From positions 229,352 to 261,617 of the forward strand of contig BJOX01000298.1 in NCBI GenBank assembly GCA_009731375.1: a stretch of 32,266 nt of DNA, given 5' to 3'. This stretch comes from Paulinella micropora (Eukaryota; Cercozoa; Imbricatea; Euglyphida). Below are positions 1 through 8,595 of this stretch, piece after piece (positions within the stretch are counted from its first letter, which is position 1; each line of letters opens with the position of its first letter). Both the position numbers and the translations under genes were made by a program. A model generated the notes under the pieces. The model was not told the origin of the DNA and made no database searches. It saw nothing but the letters and a program-made list of their open reading frames with translations.

Positions 1-4
1 ATTA

Positions 5-79
<75 letters not shown>
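1..79. repeat. (ATT)n microsatellite
   Basis: Nearly perfect ATT trinucleotide run starting at the window edge, with one ATC variant near the start. It abuts the dispersed repeat that follows. Trinucleotide runs of the same kind flank almost every short interspersed repeat in this window. Confidence 0.97.
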
Positions 80-251
80 GGGAGTACATAGGCCATCGGT
101 CCTTTCCATGGGCTGATTGGTATAAAGCTCCTAGAGTAATGTTCTATGCCGTCACTTCCTTTATTCCACCGATTGGTGTGGAGACTTTCTTTATGGAATG
201 GAGGACTGGATGCACATGGCCTTTTGGCTCAGCAATTGGCAGGAGATACAC
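80..251 (+). repeat. Dispersed repeat B, copy 1 (about 170 bp)
   Basis: This segment matches the reverse complement of 12384-12555 along its whole length with scattered substitutions. Shared landmarks include GAGTACATAGGCCAT near one end, CGTCACTTCCTTTATTCCAC in the middle and GGATGCACATGGCC near the other. It lies between two (ATT)n runs. No ORF of note and no clear pol III box pair is visible. Its end towards 251 resembles the 3' tails of the tRNA-derived SINEs of this window, so it may be a SINE or a truncated LINE tail; that is inference. Confidence 0.85.

Positions 252-282
<31 letters not shown>
252..282. repeat. (ATT)n microsatellite
   Basis: About ten ATT units directly after dispersed repeat B, in the position of a 3' tail. 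Confidence 0.95.
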
Positions 283-284
<2 letters not shown>

Positions 285-773
285 CAGGGAGATCGTAAGT
301 AGATTGTCTTTTTTTAATGACATACCCTTGTATAAGGAGGATATCCTATGATATAGTATTAGGGGGCCAGTCCTAATAGCTATATCCGAAGTCGAGGTGT
401 ATGTACCCGACCCTGCGAAAAACAGACACAAGTAGAGATTGACCGTGCTCAGGTACGACAATATATAATCTATCGTAATAAAAAATTTAATGAAAGTTTC
501 AGAGAACATTTCATTTTCGAGAACATCATCCCAGGACTTGGAAAGGGTCATACCCGGGAACGCCATCGCTCAATACACTAGCGATCCCCGTATACGGTGT
601 AGTATCATCGTCGATCGACCTTTCGCACTCGTATGTTGCGATCGAATGCCAAGTTATATCACTGAGTCTTTTTAATATTCATATTGATAACTGATGATGC
701 ATGATCAAATCATGATACGCCGTGGGCAATCAATCAGTTTATTTGAGACGCATAAAGAAAAATAGTTTCTTTG
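283..773 (-). other. 3' noncoding part of the Ty3/Gypsy-like element, possible LTR
   Basis: About 490 bp lie between the Pol stop codon and the (ATT)n run. No long coding frame is convincing on either strand. An AATAAA hexamer lies about 30 nt downstream of the Pol stop on the minus strand. By position this should hold the 3' LTR. I looked for the same sequence upstream of gag (7862-8596) and found only a short AT-rich resemblance (around 675-692 against 8208-8228), so the LTR cannot be delimited here. Confidence 0.45.
738..743 (-). promoter_or_regulatory. AATAAA polyadenylation-type hexamer
   Basis: Reads AATAAA on the minus strand about 30 nt after the TGA that ends Pol. The position suits an mRNA 3' end for the retroelement, but a six-base match in AT-rich DNA is weak and the signal used by this organism is unknown. 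Confidence 0.3.
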
Positions 774-3700
774 TCACTGCCTTCGTCGTCTGGCGCGGAT
801 TTCTTTGCCTGGTGGAGGACCACCAACAAAAGTCAGATCAAACTTCGACTGTTCGAGAATGTCCCAGATCTTATTAGGGATTCCGCCCAACGATAATTCA
901 AAAGGGATATCAAGCACTCCTCTTGGCAGTGTCTGAATGATCCACGCAGTGTAATCCTTGTCTCTGGGAGTAATTGTATCATCCCATGTCTCGAGACTTT
1001 TTGCGTCTTTATATACTGGCAGATAATGTCTTGCCTTTGGATCCTCAACCGGGTCCATACTTCTCCAGAACTGGAGTATCGGTTGTACTATCTTTGCGGC
1101 TGATGATATTTTGAGTGTCCGTGTGACACGCATCTGTCGTGGGACCGCCACGACCCGCATCAAGTATAAGTCTGAGAGAGTGTCATCAGCGACATGTTGT
1201 TCCGCTGGTCTCATCAGATAGAAAACATTTTTCACCCATGCGATGGTTGCTATCGCATCGCCTTCCTTCCATCGCTCATGGACAATCTCAACGTTGCCCG
1301 CGTTTGGGTCAGTGTCCGTCCCCTCCTCCTCCTGGTGGACGTCCTTTGATCTCATCGACCTCATCGCCTTCCTCGGTTGGTCGTTGATAAGATCATTCCG
1401 CGCTCTCCTTAGCTGCGCCTCTGTGATCTTCTCCTTCTTTCCGCTATGCTCTCGCGGAGACTTGGACTGAGTCCCCACCGCGCTTATGCGGTCAGTCTTC
1501 TCCTTGCTGTCCACCTCACTCTCCTCCTTCTCAGCTATCGGTGCCCGATAAGCATCGTCTTGGTCTATGCCAGCCTCCTTGTGGATGGGCGGCACCTCTT
1601 TGAAATCATCCTTCATCCGTTTTAACGCCTCCTCAACGGATTCATCTTCCAGTAAGAAGGGATCATACTTAATCAGCCTTCTTACATTCACAATTTGCAC
1701 CTTCCCTCTACCCCTGATCTTGTAATTCAGAGGTCCCGTCTGTTCCATAATCTGATAAGGTCCTTTCCAGTGAGTGAACAGCTTAGAGCTGACTCCCTTC
1801 GGGACTTGAGGATGGTACAATAGTACAATATCCCCGACCTGGAACTTGATCTGATCCAAGTGCGCTTGTCGCACCCCTTCAGCATCAGTCTTTCGGCGCT
1901 CCGCCTCTCTATGCGCCCTGACTATTTGTTCCGCCTCCATCTTCACTCTAAGTCTCATCCCAAACAACTCATCCGCATCCGCCCAAGTGTCTTTTGGGTG
2001 AAGGAGCGAAGTCGGGATATCAGGCTCACGCCCATATACTAACTGATATGGCGAGATTGAGCTCTTCGAGCCTCCTAACGCCGTAGAGGGTAGACAGTTC
2101 ATTGCAAACGCAAATGATGGTGCTGCCTCGACCCATGCTCTTTGATTCTCCTTCTTCGTGCAATACATCTTTAGCGAGGCTTTGAGGGGTCTGTGTACCC
2201 GCTCGATTTTCCCATTTGCTCGCGGGTTATAGGCAGTAACATATTGCCATTTCATCCCGTAATACTTAGATAGTTTGTCGATGACCTCGTTATTAAAGTC
2301 CGAGCCTCGATCAGAACATATCTTTCTTGGTACTCCGATCTGTGAGATGATCCTATCGATCAGCGCCTCGGCCGTCGTCTTGCCGGTAACGTCTTTGACA
2401 GGGATGATCCACACATAGTTGGTGGCTCTGTCAATAGCCGTAAGGAGGTATTTGTAACCATCCTTCGATTCTGGGAAAGGTCCCACATGATCAATGTGTA
2501 TAAACTCAAACATCCCCGCATGAAGAGGAAATTCGCCAATCAGGCCGAAATTTGCCTTCAGTGGTGTTTTGTTTATCTTGCACGGGATGCATGCATCCAC
2601 CGCCTGATCTATCTCCTCCTTCATCTTCTTCCACCAGAATCGCCTCGCTACGAACATATGAGTTCGTTGTCGACCCGGATGCGCCAAAAGTGGGCAATTG
2701 TGGGCTGCGACAAATATAAATCGTCTCAGACTCTCCGGTACCCAAAGGGTCCATTTGTCCGGCTGTGACGCATAGCGACCGTGAAGGCCCTTGTACCACA
2801 GTAGACCATCTCTCCATCCCATCTCCTTCATCTGATCTTTGATCGCTTTCGTCATCCGTAGCTCATCCGGGTTCTGATATAACTGTATCAGTTCTTTAAA
2901 CTCCGGATCTTGAGCCTGTTGTTGCCTCCATGCGGTAGGCGAGGCTATATGGATAGTACCATCTTCTAGCCGTACCCCGATTCTTTCCGGGTCATCGTCT
3001 AGGTCACTTCTCCGCTCTTGAGGAGGCTCCGCATAAACTTCCTGCGTCTCCTCTTCCTCTCTTATGTTCGCCTTCGCATTCTCATATACCTCATAGGACC
3101 ACTCAGCGTCCTCCTGGGTATGTAGCTCACAACATATCCCGTGATCCGGGCCTTGTGGACTGTACCGTAGACCTGTGCGGTCATATCGGACTCCACTCGC
3201 CATCTCCATCGCCTCAATGTGGCTGACCTCATACACCTTGTCAGTGGACAAGTCTTCCATCTCCACCGTGGACACCAACGCCGATACTTCTGAGTTAAAC
3301 TCTAGCCTAGAGAGGCTATCAGCGACCACATTTCGCTTTCCCGGTAGATGGACCATTGTAAAATCGAAACAAGACAAGAACGCTTGCCACCGCGCCAGCC
3401 GTCCCGTCTGTTCATGATTCATCAACCATAACAGGTTATGATGATCAGTTCTGACAGTAAATTGAGGTCCTCCCCACAAATACTCTCTGAGCCTCTTGAG
3501 GGCCCATACTACCGCCAACGCCTCTCTTTGCCTTGTGCAATAGTTTCTCTCCGCCGCACACAACTTCCTACTAATAAACATGATTGGGCGTAATTTCTTC
3601 TCCTCATCCTCTTGTTGTAATACAGCCCCAATCGCAAACTTAGATGCGTCTGTATCGACTACGAATTGTTTCGTAAAGTCGGGCATCGTTAACACCAGTC

Positions 3701-5933
3701 CTCCGTCTTTCGGGTCTTTGTAAATGAGATCTTTGAGCGCATGAAACGCTTGCAAAGCCTCTTCGTCCCACTTCTCAAAGTCTCCAAAATCTATCATTTT
3801 CTCCACTTTAGCCCGTGTTGCACCCCAATCGGGTATAAACTGGCTATAGTATTGCGCCATCGCAAGGAATGAGTGCAATTCAGTGCGGTTCTTCGGTATC
3901 GGTCGATTCATAATCTCCTCCCTCTTCTCTTTGGATATCGAGACTCGATTATGGGAGATCTCGTACCCTAAGTATGTCACACTCGTCTTGGCAAGTTGAC
4001 ACTTCTTTAGATTGCACTTCAGGCCAAAAGCTCCGATGCGCCTGAATATATCGGACAAATGATCGATATGCTCCTCCATTGTGTTAGAGTATACGATAAT
4101 GTCATCGATATAGCAAAATGCATATTCTCCCGCCTTCTGTCCCCGCCTTCTCATAAAGCCACCGTCAGACAAATCATCGTACTGACTGCTCAACATCTTC
4201 TGCATCGCCTTCTGGAAAAGTCCTGGGGCTTGCTTGAGGCCCATCGGAAGCACTTTCCATTGGTATATTTCCATACCCACCACAAACGCCGTCAGCCATC
4301 TGGACTTTTCCTCCAGTGGTATCTGCCAGAAGCCATTCTTAAGGTCAATGACCGAATAGAATTTTGCATTCCGCAGTACTCTCCTTCCTTCTTCTAATGT
4401 CGGGAGAGGATTTCTCTCTTCCTCCAGCACCTTGTTAACACGAGCATAGTTAACTGTCAGGCGCCATTCTCCTCCTGGCTTCGGCACTATTCTCGGTTGT
4501 GAGACTATTGGAGATGTTGATCTCTCAATAAAGTCCTCATTGAGCAGCTGTCTTGCTAGCTCCTCCGCTATCTTCGCCTCATGTATACTCAAATTCGCCC
4601 TTCGTGGTGCCGGTGACGGCTCCGCACCCGGTATTTTGTAAATAACCGCAGTGAAATCTTCAGGCTTGACACCACCTGCATGTGGAGGGTCAAAAATTTC
4701 CTTGTTCGCCTCTAATTTGGCTTTTAAAAGCTCCTTCTCCTTCTCCGTGCCTACTCCTTCTTCCAATATTTTCCGCGCCGCCTCTTGAAAATCTTCATCA
4801 GACATCTGCTTATGTTGCTTGAGGGGTTCTCTGTCCTCCTCCAAGCCTAAGTCCTCTTCCGAGACATCATCTAGGCCCGTCTTTTCATACGTGACCGTGT
4901 CCGGCTCATCATCTTTACCGAGCTCCACCAGCATGTCAATGAGTCTCGCGTATTGCAAAGGAGCTTTACGGGTGTAAAAACCATCAAAGCATGTGAATGC
5001 TTGCGGTATCAATTTCAACTTGTCGAGGTCTCTGAGCTTCCGCTTGTATGCACTGCTCTGCTCACGAGTTCCCATACGACAAGCCACCACTAGCTGTTGC
5101 TTGCGAGAGGGTACCGGTATAGGATGATCAATAAGCCGGTCCCTTATTTCCTGCGCCCATATCGCCTTCTCATTATATGGCAGGATAATAGTATACGGCT
5201 TATTATTTTCGAATAAAGTCCGTAAGCATTTCTTCACTTCAGTTAGTGAACGCGGCCCCGTCGGCTCGTCACTCCAGAAATCAGTAATAAAACTTTTAAT
5301 AGTTTCTGGTGGAGTATCCGGGATTCGCCCCGTTCTCCTTGGTACAAACACCTCCCTTTTTTCTTCTCCTACTTTCGCATGGAAACAGTATCCGTTAGTA
5401 ATATGGACATCTGTTCCTACTCCTTCCGCGAATCTCGCCAACGACGGGCTTCTTTGTGCGACACATATAATCTCCTCCTTTCGCTTCTCGATTAAGTCAT
5501 CAATAGACTTTTTGTCCCAATGGCATGTCGGAACTGTGACAGTGCACACTTGGGATTCCCAATTGTCGGTCCAGGACAGTTCATCCGGTCTTACGACATG
5601 GGGGTGAACGTACACCTCAAGTGCCTCATGTGCGATGGCCATCTTTTTGTGATCCGTCGCTAGACTCAGCTCATAAGCCTCATAAGAGTCAGTAGCGTTG
5701 AAGGGATCAATATCGTTCTCTTCTCCTCTTTTTACTCCATATATCACTCGCCGTGCGGCGCAATCAATCACAGCCCCCATCGTAGCCAATTGGTCATACG
5801 ATAGTAATATTGACCCGTGGTAACCGGGGACGACATAGAGGTCCATACGGTATACTCGTGCGGATTTCAATTTAAAGGTCAGTGTGATGATTCCCGTGAT
5901 ATCCGTCCGGCTGCTCACTCCTTTGAGAGTGCC
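774..5933 (-). CDS. pol: Pol polyprotein: protease C-terminal part, RT, RNase H, integrase, GPY/F module, extension
   Basis: Polyprotein that would copy the element RNA and integrate it. Residues are counted from the GTG codon at 5918, which is not a real start: the frame continues upstream to a TGA at 5934-5936. Residues 1-60 look like the C-terminal half of an aspartic protease (ILLSYDQL resembles the ILGRDFL region). RT lies around 430-655, with the palm aspartate in SVIDLKNGFWQIPL (D525), LPMGLKQAPGLFQ (557-569) and YIDDIIVYS (603-611). RNase H lies around 750-870, with DTDAS (755-759), E799, D825 and ADSLSR (866-871). Integrase has H1073, H1080, C1110, C1113, then D1143, D1203 and E1239, which gives the D-x35-E spacing. 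HWKGPY (1383-1388) lies in a GPY/F-like module at 1361-1405. The last 300 residues match nothing I recognise. Stop TGA at 774-776. Family assignment is firm; activity is inferred. Confidence 0.93.
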   Translation of the reverse strand, partial: GTLKGVSSRTDITGIITLTFKLKSARVYRMDLYVVPGYHGSILLSYDQLATMGAVIDCAARRVIYGVKRGEENDIDPFNATDSYEAYELSLATDHKKMAIAHEALEVYVHPHVVRPDELSWTDNWESQVCTVTVPTCHWDKKSIDDLIEKRKEEIICVAQRSPSLARFAEGVGTDVHITNGYCFHAKVGEEKREVFVPRRTGRIPDTPPETIKSFITDFWSDEPTGPRSLTEVKKCLRTLFENNKPYTIILPYNEKAIWAQEIRDRLIDHPIPVPSRKQQLVVACRMGTREQSSAYKRKLRDLDKLKLIPQAFTCFDGFYTRKAPLQYARLIDMLVELGKDDEPDTVTYEKTGLDDVSEEDLGLEEDREPLKQHKQMSDEDFQEAARKILEEGVGTEKEKELLKAKLEANKEIFDPPHAGGVKPEDFTAVIYKIPGAEPSPAPRRANLSIHEAKIAEELARQLLNEDFIERSTSPIVSQPRIVPKPGGEWRLTVNYARVNKVLEEERNPLPTLEEGRRVLRNAKFYSVIDLKNGFWQIPLEEKSRWLTAFVVGMEIYQWKVLPMGLKQAPGLFQKAMQKMLSSQYDDLSDGGFMRRRGQKAGEYAFCYIDDIIVYSNTMEEHIDHLSDIFRRIGAFGLKCNLKKCQLAKTSVTYLGYEISHNRVSISKEKREEIMNRPIPKNRTELHSFLAMAQYYSQFIPDWGATRAKVEKMIDFGDFEKWDEEALQAFHALKDLIYKDPKDGGLVLTMPDFTKQFVVDTDASKFAIGAVLQQEDEEKKLRPIMFISRKLCAAERNYCTRQREALAVVWALKRLREYLWGGPQFTVRTDHHNLLWLMNHEQTGRLARWQAFLSCFDFTMVHLPGKRNVVADSLSRLEFNSEVSALVSTVEMEDLSTDKVYEVSHIEAMEMASGVRYDRTGLRYSPQGPDHGICCELHTQEDAEWSYEVYENAKANIREEEETQEVYAEPPQERRSDLDDDPERIGVRLEDGTIHIASPTAWRQQQAQDPEFKELIQLYQNPDELRMTKAIKDQMKEMGWRDGLLWYKGLHGRYASQPDKWTLWVPESLRRFIFVAAHNCPLLAHPGRQRTHMFVARRFWWKKMKEEIDQAVDACIPCKINKTPLKANFGLIGEFPLHAGMFEFIHIDHVGPFPESKDGYKYLLTAIDRATNYVWIIPVKDVTGKTTAEALIDRIISQIGVPRKICSDRGSDFNNEVIDKLSKYYGMKWQYVTAYNPRANGKIERVHRPLKASLKMYCTKKENQRAWVEAAPSFAFAMNCLPSTALGGSKSSISPYQLVYGREPDIPTSLLHPKDTWADADELFGMRLRVKMEAEQIVRAHREAERRKTDAEGVRQAHLDQIKFQVGDIVLLYHPQVPKGVSSKLFTHWKGPYQIMEQTGPLNYKIRGRGKVQIVNVRRLIKYDPFLLEDESVEEALKRMKDDFKEVPPIHKEAGIDQDDAYRAPIAEKEESEVDSKEKTDRISAVGTQSKSPREHSGKKEKITEAQLRRARNDLINDQPRKAMRSMRSKDVHQEEEGTDTDPNAGNVEIVHERWKEGDAIATIAWVKNVFYLMRPAEQHVADDTLSDLYLMRVVAVPRQMRVTRTLKISSAAKIVQPILQFWRSMDPVEDPKARHYLPVYKDAKSLETWDDTITPRDKDYTAWIIQTLPRGVLDIPFELSLGGIPNKIWDILEQSKFDLTFVGGPPPGKEIRARRRRQ

Positions 5934-6224
5934 TCAGAGTGCAGTCGAATTTTCGTCCACCCAGTCCCGGTATCGATTAAAAAACTTCCGGCCGACAATA
6001 TTAATATTCGCCATCGTATCATTACCAACTTTTAATATTGTCTTCAATGTTTCACAATAAAGTTCCGTATAACACAGAGCATCGGGCCTGTGTATATTGG
6101 CTGCGAGAACAAGAACTTTACGTTCCAAATTTTGGAGTCTTGTCTCTAAGTTTTTCAACTCCTCCTTCTTCTCCTCCTGCTTCACCTCATTAACATTTTT
6201 ATTATTCTGCGGTACTGTGTCCGT
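5934..6224 (-). CDS. Protease N-terminal part, in frame with Pol, ended by TGA
   Basis: Open from just after a TAA at 6225-6227 to a TGA at 5934-5936, in exactly the frame of Pol. It begins with a Lys/Glu-rich coiled-coil-like stretch (KQEEKKEELKNLETRLQNLE) and then reaches VGNDTMANINIVGRKFF. This sits where Ty3/Gypsy elements have the active-site D-T-G-A and the following hydrophobic strand, but the glycine reads as methionine (DTMA). The remaining protease strands follow after the TGA. The frame overlaps the end of Gag by about 20 nt in the +1 register. ATG is absent, so expression would need a +1 shift or a broken copy. The protease assignment rests on position and weak motif similarity. 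Confidence 0.6.
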   Translation of the reverse strand, partial: TDTVPQNNKNVNEVKQEEKKEELKNLETRLQNLERKVLVLAANIHRPDALCYTELYCETLKTILKVGNDTMANINIVGRKFFNRYRDWVDENSTAL

Positions 6225-7599
6225 TTACTATGTGAGCGACATTGTCTTGTGGCACTTGAGTACACACATTGTCTTTTTGCTCGCCACCCGCCGCGATCGT
6301 AGACATTGAGTCTGTTCGTGGTTGTTTGCTTGGCCGAGGCGATACGTCTGCCATTGGCCTCCTCGCCTCCATCGCAAGTCTCGCCTTCCTATTTGCATCA
6401 GTTATCATTGGTAACCGTGCTGTATGAACGGGTATGAGACTACCTTGGGGCTGCAGTCTCTGTGTACCCACATCTTTGTTTTCACATAGAGGAAGCGTTG
6501 GCCCAGTCTGCACAACAGCATTAGAAAGCACTGTGACTTTAGGGTTAAACTTCACAGTCTTCTCCTTCCTCTCTTCTTCCCCCTCCAGTCATTCCACCAC
6601 CTCGAAACGATTACCTTGAGTAGTGTCCGGGTAGGATGACGTATCGGTCTCCGAGGCAGTGTTGTAGGCCTGAGCTCGACCGAAATTTGGGTTGGAGCTT
6701 GCCCACGAGCCTCCTCCTCCTCTGGGTGGGGGGGCTGGAGCTCGAACAGCTCTCCCTCCATAAGGGGTATATCCCCGACCTCCTCCTCTTCCTCTCTGAG
6801 GGGTTCCCTGCCACCTCGAGGCTCCTCTCCATGTTCCTCGTCCTCCTCCTCCTCCTCCTCCTCCTCCTCCTCCTCGTCCTCCTGCTCCTGCTCCTCCTTC
6901 TCGTCCTCTTTGAGAGGCCTTTAAGTTCTTTTGTCTCTCCCTTTCCTCCTTCTTCTCCTTCATCCTCTTCATGTAGGTAATGATTGCCTCTCGTAACTCC
7001 TCATCATCACACATATTGGCATACCAACCTTCGTTCACAGCGGCAATCTGAAGCATATTGAAAAGGCCCGGTTCCTTGCCTTCCGTCCTGCTCAGAAAAT
7101 TTGCCCTTGCTGTTGGGTTCTGCCTATCATGATTGAAAGAGCAGTCTCTGTTCTCCATCTGTGCCTTACACTGCAAGCCCGCGAACCACCTCCAACATGC
7201 GGTCTTCAGGTCTGGCTCTCTCTGTCTCTTCCAACCGGCAACTCTGTTTGTGTACGTGGCTTGTGCGCCAACAGGTACACCGCCTGCCTGTGCCGTATGT
7301 GCCTCCGTGAGCGAGTCCATGTTTGAGCATGCACTCATCACTTCTTGAAACAGTGCTGACGGAGCAACGCTTTGAACCGTATTTTCGAACACGTGTGTCT
7401 CGAGGAAGTTCTTGGACTTCACTGAGCTAAACGTCGAGCATTGTTGTATGAGCTGAGTAAGCTTACTCGGGTTAACTGTGTGTAACGCCGAGAAGAAATA
7501 GAGGATGATCGACTTGCGGCCATAGAATAGCCCATAGGAGGAAACTACCTCCGTAAGGGTCGCCGCCAAGCCAACAGCACTCCTCAAACTCATCGCCAC
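6202..7599 (-). CDS. gag: Gag-like protein with CCCH finger and RG-rich tail, internal TGA
   Basis: Structural protein of the retroelement. Counted from the GTG at 7599 (first ATG at 7593, residue 3), residues 1-100 are mostly helical and capsid-like. Residues 135-157 hold C-x8-C-x8-C-x3-H (C135, C144, C153, H157), a CCCH-type finger in place of the usual CCHC knuckle. Residues 205-225 are highly charged, and 230-300 form a Gly/Arg-rich tail with RGG motifs, encoded by GGA-type repeats at 6830-6900, which suits RNA binding. A TGA at 6589-6591 follows residue 336. The same frame continues for about 128 codons through an acidic-basic stretch to a TAA at 6202-6204. The unbroken frame after TGA suggests either stop readthrough or a recent nonsense mutation. 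Confidence 0.75.
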
Positions 7600-7861
7600 T
7601 GTCTTCTTCTTCTTCGCAGAACGTGAGAGAGTTCAGCTGGTTATCCCTCCTAACTTCGTAATCGTTTGCTCTAAACTCTCGCCGCTTCGCTTCACGGGTC
7701 TTAGCCTCGCAGAGATTTGCTCTCGTATTGCTCCGGATGTTAGATAAAAGGTCTTGGCGGTTTCTTTTATCTTTCGTTTCAACTTTTCTCAGCTTAGCCT
7801 TAGCTTGAAGAAGTTGAACATATTGCTTGTTTGGTCTTGGTGGTAGAGGTGGTTTTGACAT
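7472..7861 (-). CDS. Basic N-terminal ORF of the retroelement, +1 to Gag
   Basis: ATG at 7861, preceded by the element-specific motif ATAACGGTAAA. It encodes 129 residues. The first 75 are rich in Lys and Arg and mostly helical (MSKPPLPPRPNK start, then KLRKVETKDKRNRQ). An acidic stretch follows (CEEEEDSGDEFEEC, about 81-94). After about residue 95 the frame looks noncoding while the Gag frame, one nucleotide ahead, becomes sensible; the change falls near 7600. This is probably the natural N-terminus of Gag, joined by +1 frameshifting or broken by a one-base indel. No known domain recognised. Confidence 0.55.
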   Translation of the reverse strand: MSKPPLPPRPNKQYVQLLQAKAKLRKVETKDKRNRQDLLSNIRSNTRANLCEAKTREAKRREFRANDYEVRRDNQLNSLTFCEEEEDSGDEFEECCWLGGDPYGGSFLLWAILWPQVDHPLFLLGVTHS

Positions 7862-8062
7862 TTTACCGTTATGTATATGTTAGGTAAGATACTTTTTCTA
7901 AAAATAATTAATTAATGTTTTTACCGTTATTATAATATTATGGCGCGTATGTCTTTAGATGAAAAATATTTTTACCGCGCCGAAAAAAATTATATGGGCT
8001 TAAACCGTTATTTTACTCAGTCTATCTTCCAACTCTTGTATCTTCTTTTTGTATTCCTCTAG

Positions 8063-8197
8063 TTATTGCTTTTGCTTTAATGCTTTTGCTTTTCTTTCCT
8101 CCTTCAACCTTTCTTGGTGGCGGTAGTAGTATGCGAGAGCTTTCTCGTTATTTCTCTTTCGTCTTGCTTCTCCTTCGTACAGTTTTAGTCTTGGCAT
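8063..8197 (-). CDS. Small basic helical ORF (44 aa) in the leader
   Basis: ATG at 8197 to TAA at 8063-8065. The product starts MPRLKLYEGEARRKRNNEKA and continues with YYYRHQERLKEERKAKALKQ, a dense Lys/Arg/Glu helix. After the TAA the same frame stays open for 20 more codons to 8000, with a heptad-like stretch EEYKKKIQELEDRLSKI. Tyr-rich basic helices of this sort occur in many mobile-element proteins, but I do not recognise a family. It could be a remnant of an N-terminal Gag extension or a chance ORF in AT-rich DNA. Confidence 0.35.
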   Translation of the reverse strand: MPRLKLYEGEARRKRNNEKALAYYYRHQERLKEERKAKALKQKQ

Positions 8198-8448
8198 CTT
8201 CTATATTATATTAATATGAATATATTTATATAAATGTAAAATAATTAATTAAATTATTCCTTTTCGCTTCCTTTTTGATTTCTACATGATTTCTCTTTGA
8301 TTTCTTTATTATTTCTTATGATGTTGAATTTGGGACTTAACAATTGCCGCGAACTGCGGCACACAATAAGATTTTTTCGGTGGTTTGGGCAATAACTTTC
8401 AAGCAAATCTTTCGGGAGACGCTGGCGGGCGGGGAAAGACATTAAAAA

Positions 8449-8499
8449 ACACTTTTCATAGAGGGTATTTTTCTTTAAAAATGACCCTATGAAAAGTGT
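8449..8499. repeat. Long imperfect hairpin
   Basis: Left arm ACACTTTTCATAGAGGG pairs with right arm CCCTATGAAAAGTGT (two extra bases in the left arm). The inner TATTTTT and AAAAATGA extend the stem towards a CTTT loop. Total stem is about 24 bp. It lies in the leader of the retroelement and could be a packaging or dimer signal, or the remnant of a small inverted-repeat insertion. Confidence 0.8.
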
Positions 8500-8595
8500 A
8501 ATTATCTTCTGATTACTGAAAATGAATAGAGACTGAATAGCAGCTACTTCCACGCAAGCTCGAAATCCAATCGAAAACGCGAACGAAGACAACAA

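Noticed and set aside
200-245. tRNA A-box in dispersed repeat B (TGGCTCAGCAATTGG)
   Set aside because: It lies at the 3' end of the unit, is not kept in copy 2 (GGCTCGCC) and has no B-box after it. Better read as part of the shared tail.
1400-1680. Chromodomain after integrase
   Set aside because: No aromatic-cage pattern of a chromodomain could be found in the residues following the GPY/F-like module.
4890-5918. Start of Pol at the GTG at 5918 as a separate translation start
   Set aside because: The frame is open further upstream to the TGA at 5934 and protease sense spans the site, so this is only the first start-like codon after a stop.
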